Positions 62,901 to 64,000 of a stretch of DNA of 64,000 nucleotides are shown in pieces. The notes beneath the pieces are model-generated. The model saw only the letters and a list, made by a program, of their open reading frames with translations, was not told where the DNA came from and did not search any database. The translations under genes were made by a program, and so were the position numbers. How positions within the stretch are numbered: position 1 is the stretch's first letter; each line of letters opens with the position of its first letter. The DNA is from Nipponacmea schrenckii (Eukaryota; Mollusca; Gastropoda; Lottiidae), in the NCBI GenBank assembly GCA_030562195.1, contig CM060200.1, positions 36,339,468-36,403,467 on the forward strand, written 5' to 3'.

Positions 62901-63861
62901 AGCTGATATCTTAAACTGACTGGGATCAAACTCCATTTCCAAATATATCTCTAAAATACAAATAAAATATGAATCAGAAATTTGCACAACAAAGATAGTT
63001 TGGTACAAAATACGCATTAAAAAAATTAATCGTATGAATGAAATAAACGGCCATCCATGTAACAAATAGTCGCAAGGCAAACAAAATTATGAGAGCTAAA
63101 ATCACCTCACAACCTTATTCAGAAATGAAGATTAACTTTCCCAAATAATTTAACATTGTTCACAAGAGGGAAATAACTCATCATTTAACAGTAGCCAACA
63201 TTCAGGAAAATTTATAAAAATAACAACACAGCATTGAAATAACAATCTGTATACTACAAAACAATTAACCAAACATTTCATTCAGATTAAACATGAAGAT
63301 ATGTTGTTAAAAATCTTACCTTCTGTTCTGTAGTCCCATACTGTAACATTACTATCAGTATCTACACAGATCAAATGATGTCCAAATGGTAGCAAGAAAC
63401 TTATATCTTTATCTTTGTTGACTAAGGTTTTTACAGCCTAATTTTAAACAGAAATATTGATACATTAAATGCCTGACAAACCATGTCACAGAATGGAATA
63501 CAGCCCTGTTGAACCTTACAAAAGAATATAATTATTTTTTGCTTGATGCAACTATAGATTTAAGACATTTCAAGAAGACTTTTGCAAAGCAGTTCGTTAT
63601 TTATTTGGATCAAGTACAATGAAACTTTCAGAATTCCTTTTACGTGAAATTTCTTCATAAAGATGTGGCAATGGCAATCCCTCTAAAAGTTTGACAGATG
63701 AAAAGGATCAAAGAACCGTGAGCTTCATACTTACTGGAACATTGATAATTGAAAGATTACCTTAGTTCCTCTATGAAAAGCTCTAACAACATTTTGACAA
63801 GCTGTAAATATTAAATTACCAGCCACTGCTAAACAGGTAATATCATCTGGATGAGTATCAC
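53967..63861 (-). CDS. WDR36: WDR36/UTP21, small-subunit processome WD40 protein (5' end beyond window)
   Basis: Nucleolar component of the SSU processome (UTP-B) needed for 18S rRNA maturation. Exons, 5' to 3': 63761-63861, 63320-63437, 62763-62950, 62132-62264, 61811-61986, 61328-61448, 60875-61024, 60436-60596, 59580-59694, 59105-59270, 58614-58722, 58217-58297, 57791-57999, 57141-57286, 56657-56770, 56200-56284, 55446-55633, 53967-54116. About 836 residues are visible, against roughly 950 in human. WD40 blades include HPTTYLNKILIGSRQGVMQLW, GSSAGHISLWDLEERKL, AVDGLNQQTITAGSDGSLNFW and SPTGDFLVTTHVDNVGVYLWS. The Utp21 C-terminal domain follows: LVTLSLLPNSRWQNLL, NKPKEPPKKGKAAPFF, LGPSRIEVEIRSL, GGGSVDIM and a CLINYLRTATV end. 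Exon 58217-58297 is 81 nt where the flanking phases require 80, so it carries a one-base excess. Two donors are unusual (GTTTGT after 57791, GTTGGT after 58614). The first exon(s), about 40-50 residues, are off the edge. Confidence 0.95.
54140..55215 (+). repeat. 39-bp minisatellite in the last WDR36 intron
   Basis: About 27 units of 'agacaggtatggtgtctggt gctgtattatagatacaat', with a few units lengthened by 'aataatgg'. The 39-bp period (13 codons) creates long repetitive frames on both strands, which are not genes. It starts about 25 bp from the acceptor of the last exon and fills most of the intron. Confidence 0.94.
59745..60350 (-). repeat. Dispersed repeat array A4 (in WDR36 intron)
   Basis: Minus-strand copies of the family at 1-130: 'tttcatcaaaatccatcaag aaac' occurs three times, with 'aaggttcatctttgggtgat' blocks between. 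The right end carries 'tggacagacaggggcaacg' and 'cacattaatgtctgggcata', similar to the end of the array at 26490-26530 (gacaggggcgacaac; atgtgggcgtata). Confidence 0.75.
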
Positions 63862-64000
63862 CTAGAATATTATATATCAACATCAATAATCTATATCAAA
63901 TCTGTATGTGTATTATTATTAAGTGTAATATTATGAGACTTCATGTGCTATGTTATTTTGGTATATGTAAGTGACATGTCAACGGTAAGAAACAGAAACA

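Noticed and set aside
1..64000. CRISPR arrays, tRNA or rRNA genes, operons and prokaryotic defence systems
   Set aside because: None seen. The window is eukaryotic with spliced genes, and its tandem repeats lack the regular unique spacers of CRISPR arrays.

Overview
This is intron-rich, AT-rich animal nuclear DNA, most likely from a mollusc. The molluscan placement is an inference from the gene structures and from SINE-like repeats with a Nin-type core; no gene here is lineage-diagnostic. One 500-base run of N marks an assembly gap (3229-3728). I see no prokaryotic, viral or organellar genes.

Layout, left to right. 1-4480 is repeat-rich DNA plus an intron. 4481-4674 is the last coding exon of an unrecognised plus-strand gene, followed by a tandem repeat whose first unit includes the gene's own last codons. 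9341-28197 (minus) is a complete 28-exon glycogen debranching enzyme gene (AGL, 1565 aa); summed exon phases close exactly. 29188-33375 (plus) is a CCDC130/YJU2B splicing-factor gene, head-to-head with AGL, whose start codon is the only coding triplet of exon 1. 36250-38884 (plus) is a mitochondrial ADP/ATP carrier with an uninterrupted coding exon behind a 5' UTR intron. 44922-51433 (plus) is a compact, divergent ceramide-kinase-like gene (450 aa, 8 coding exons). 53967-63861 (minus) is the 3' part of WDR36/UTP21, an SSU-processome WD40 protein; its first exon(s) lie beyond the right edge.

The genes are unrelated housekeeping genes and do not form a pathway. Between and inside them lie mobile elements, several with ends that can be placed to the base: a hAT-like element with an 8-bp target duplication carrying a TTAA-flanked element nested inside it; two copies of another TTAA-flanked family whose tips differ between copies but match within each copy; a fold-back element with a 10-bp duplication inside the ADP/ATP carrier intron, with a partial copy downstream; a second hAT-like element; two perfect or near-perfect inverted repeats; several minisatellites; and an eroded transposon-encoded protein.

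The most checkable oddities are two one-base frame problems, in a WDR36 exon and at the YJU2B C terminus. Both are proven from exon phase or from the conserved tail in the other frame. Also notable are the ceramide-kinase-like protein without the CxxxCxxC motif, and the paired, co-varying transposon ends. I found no convincing new multi-gene system. Orthology calls rest on remembered family sequences, without database searches.
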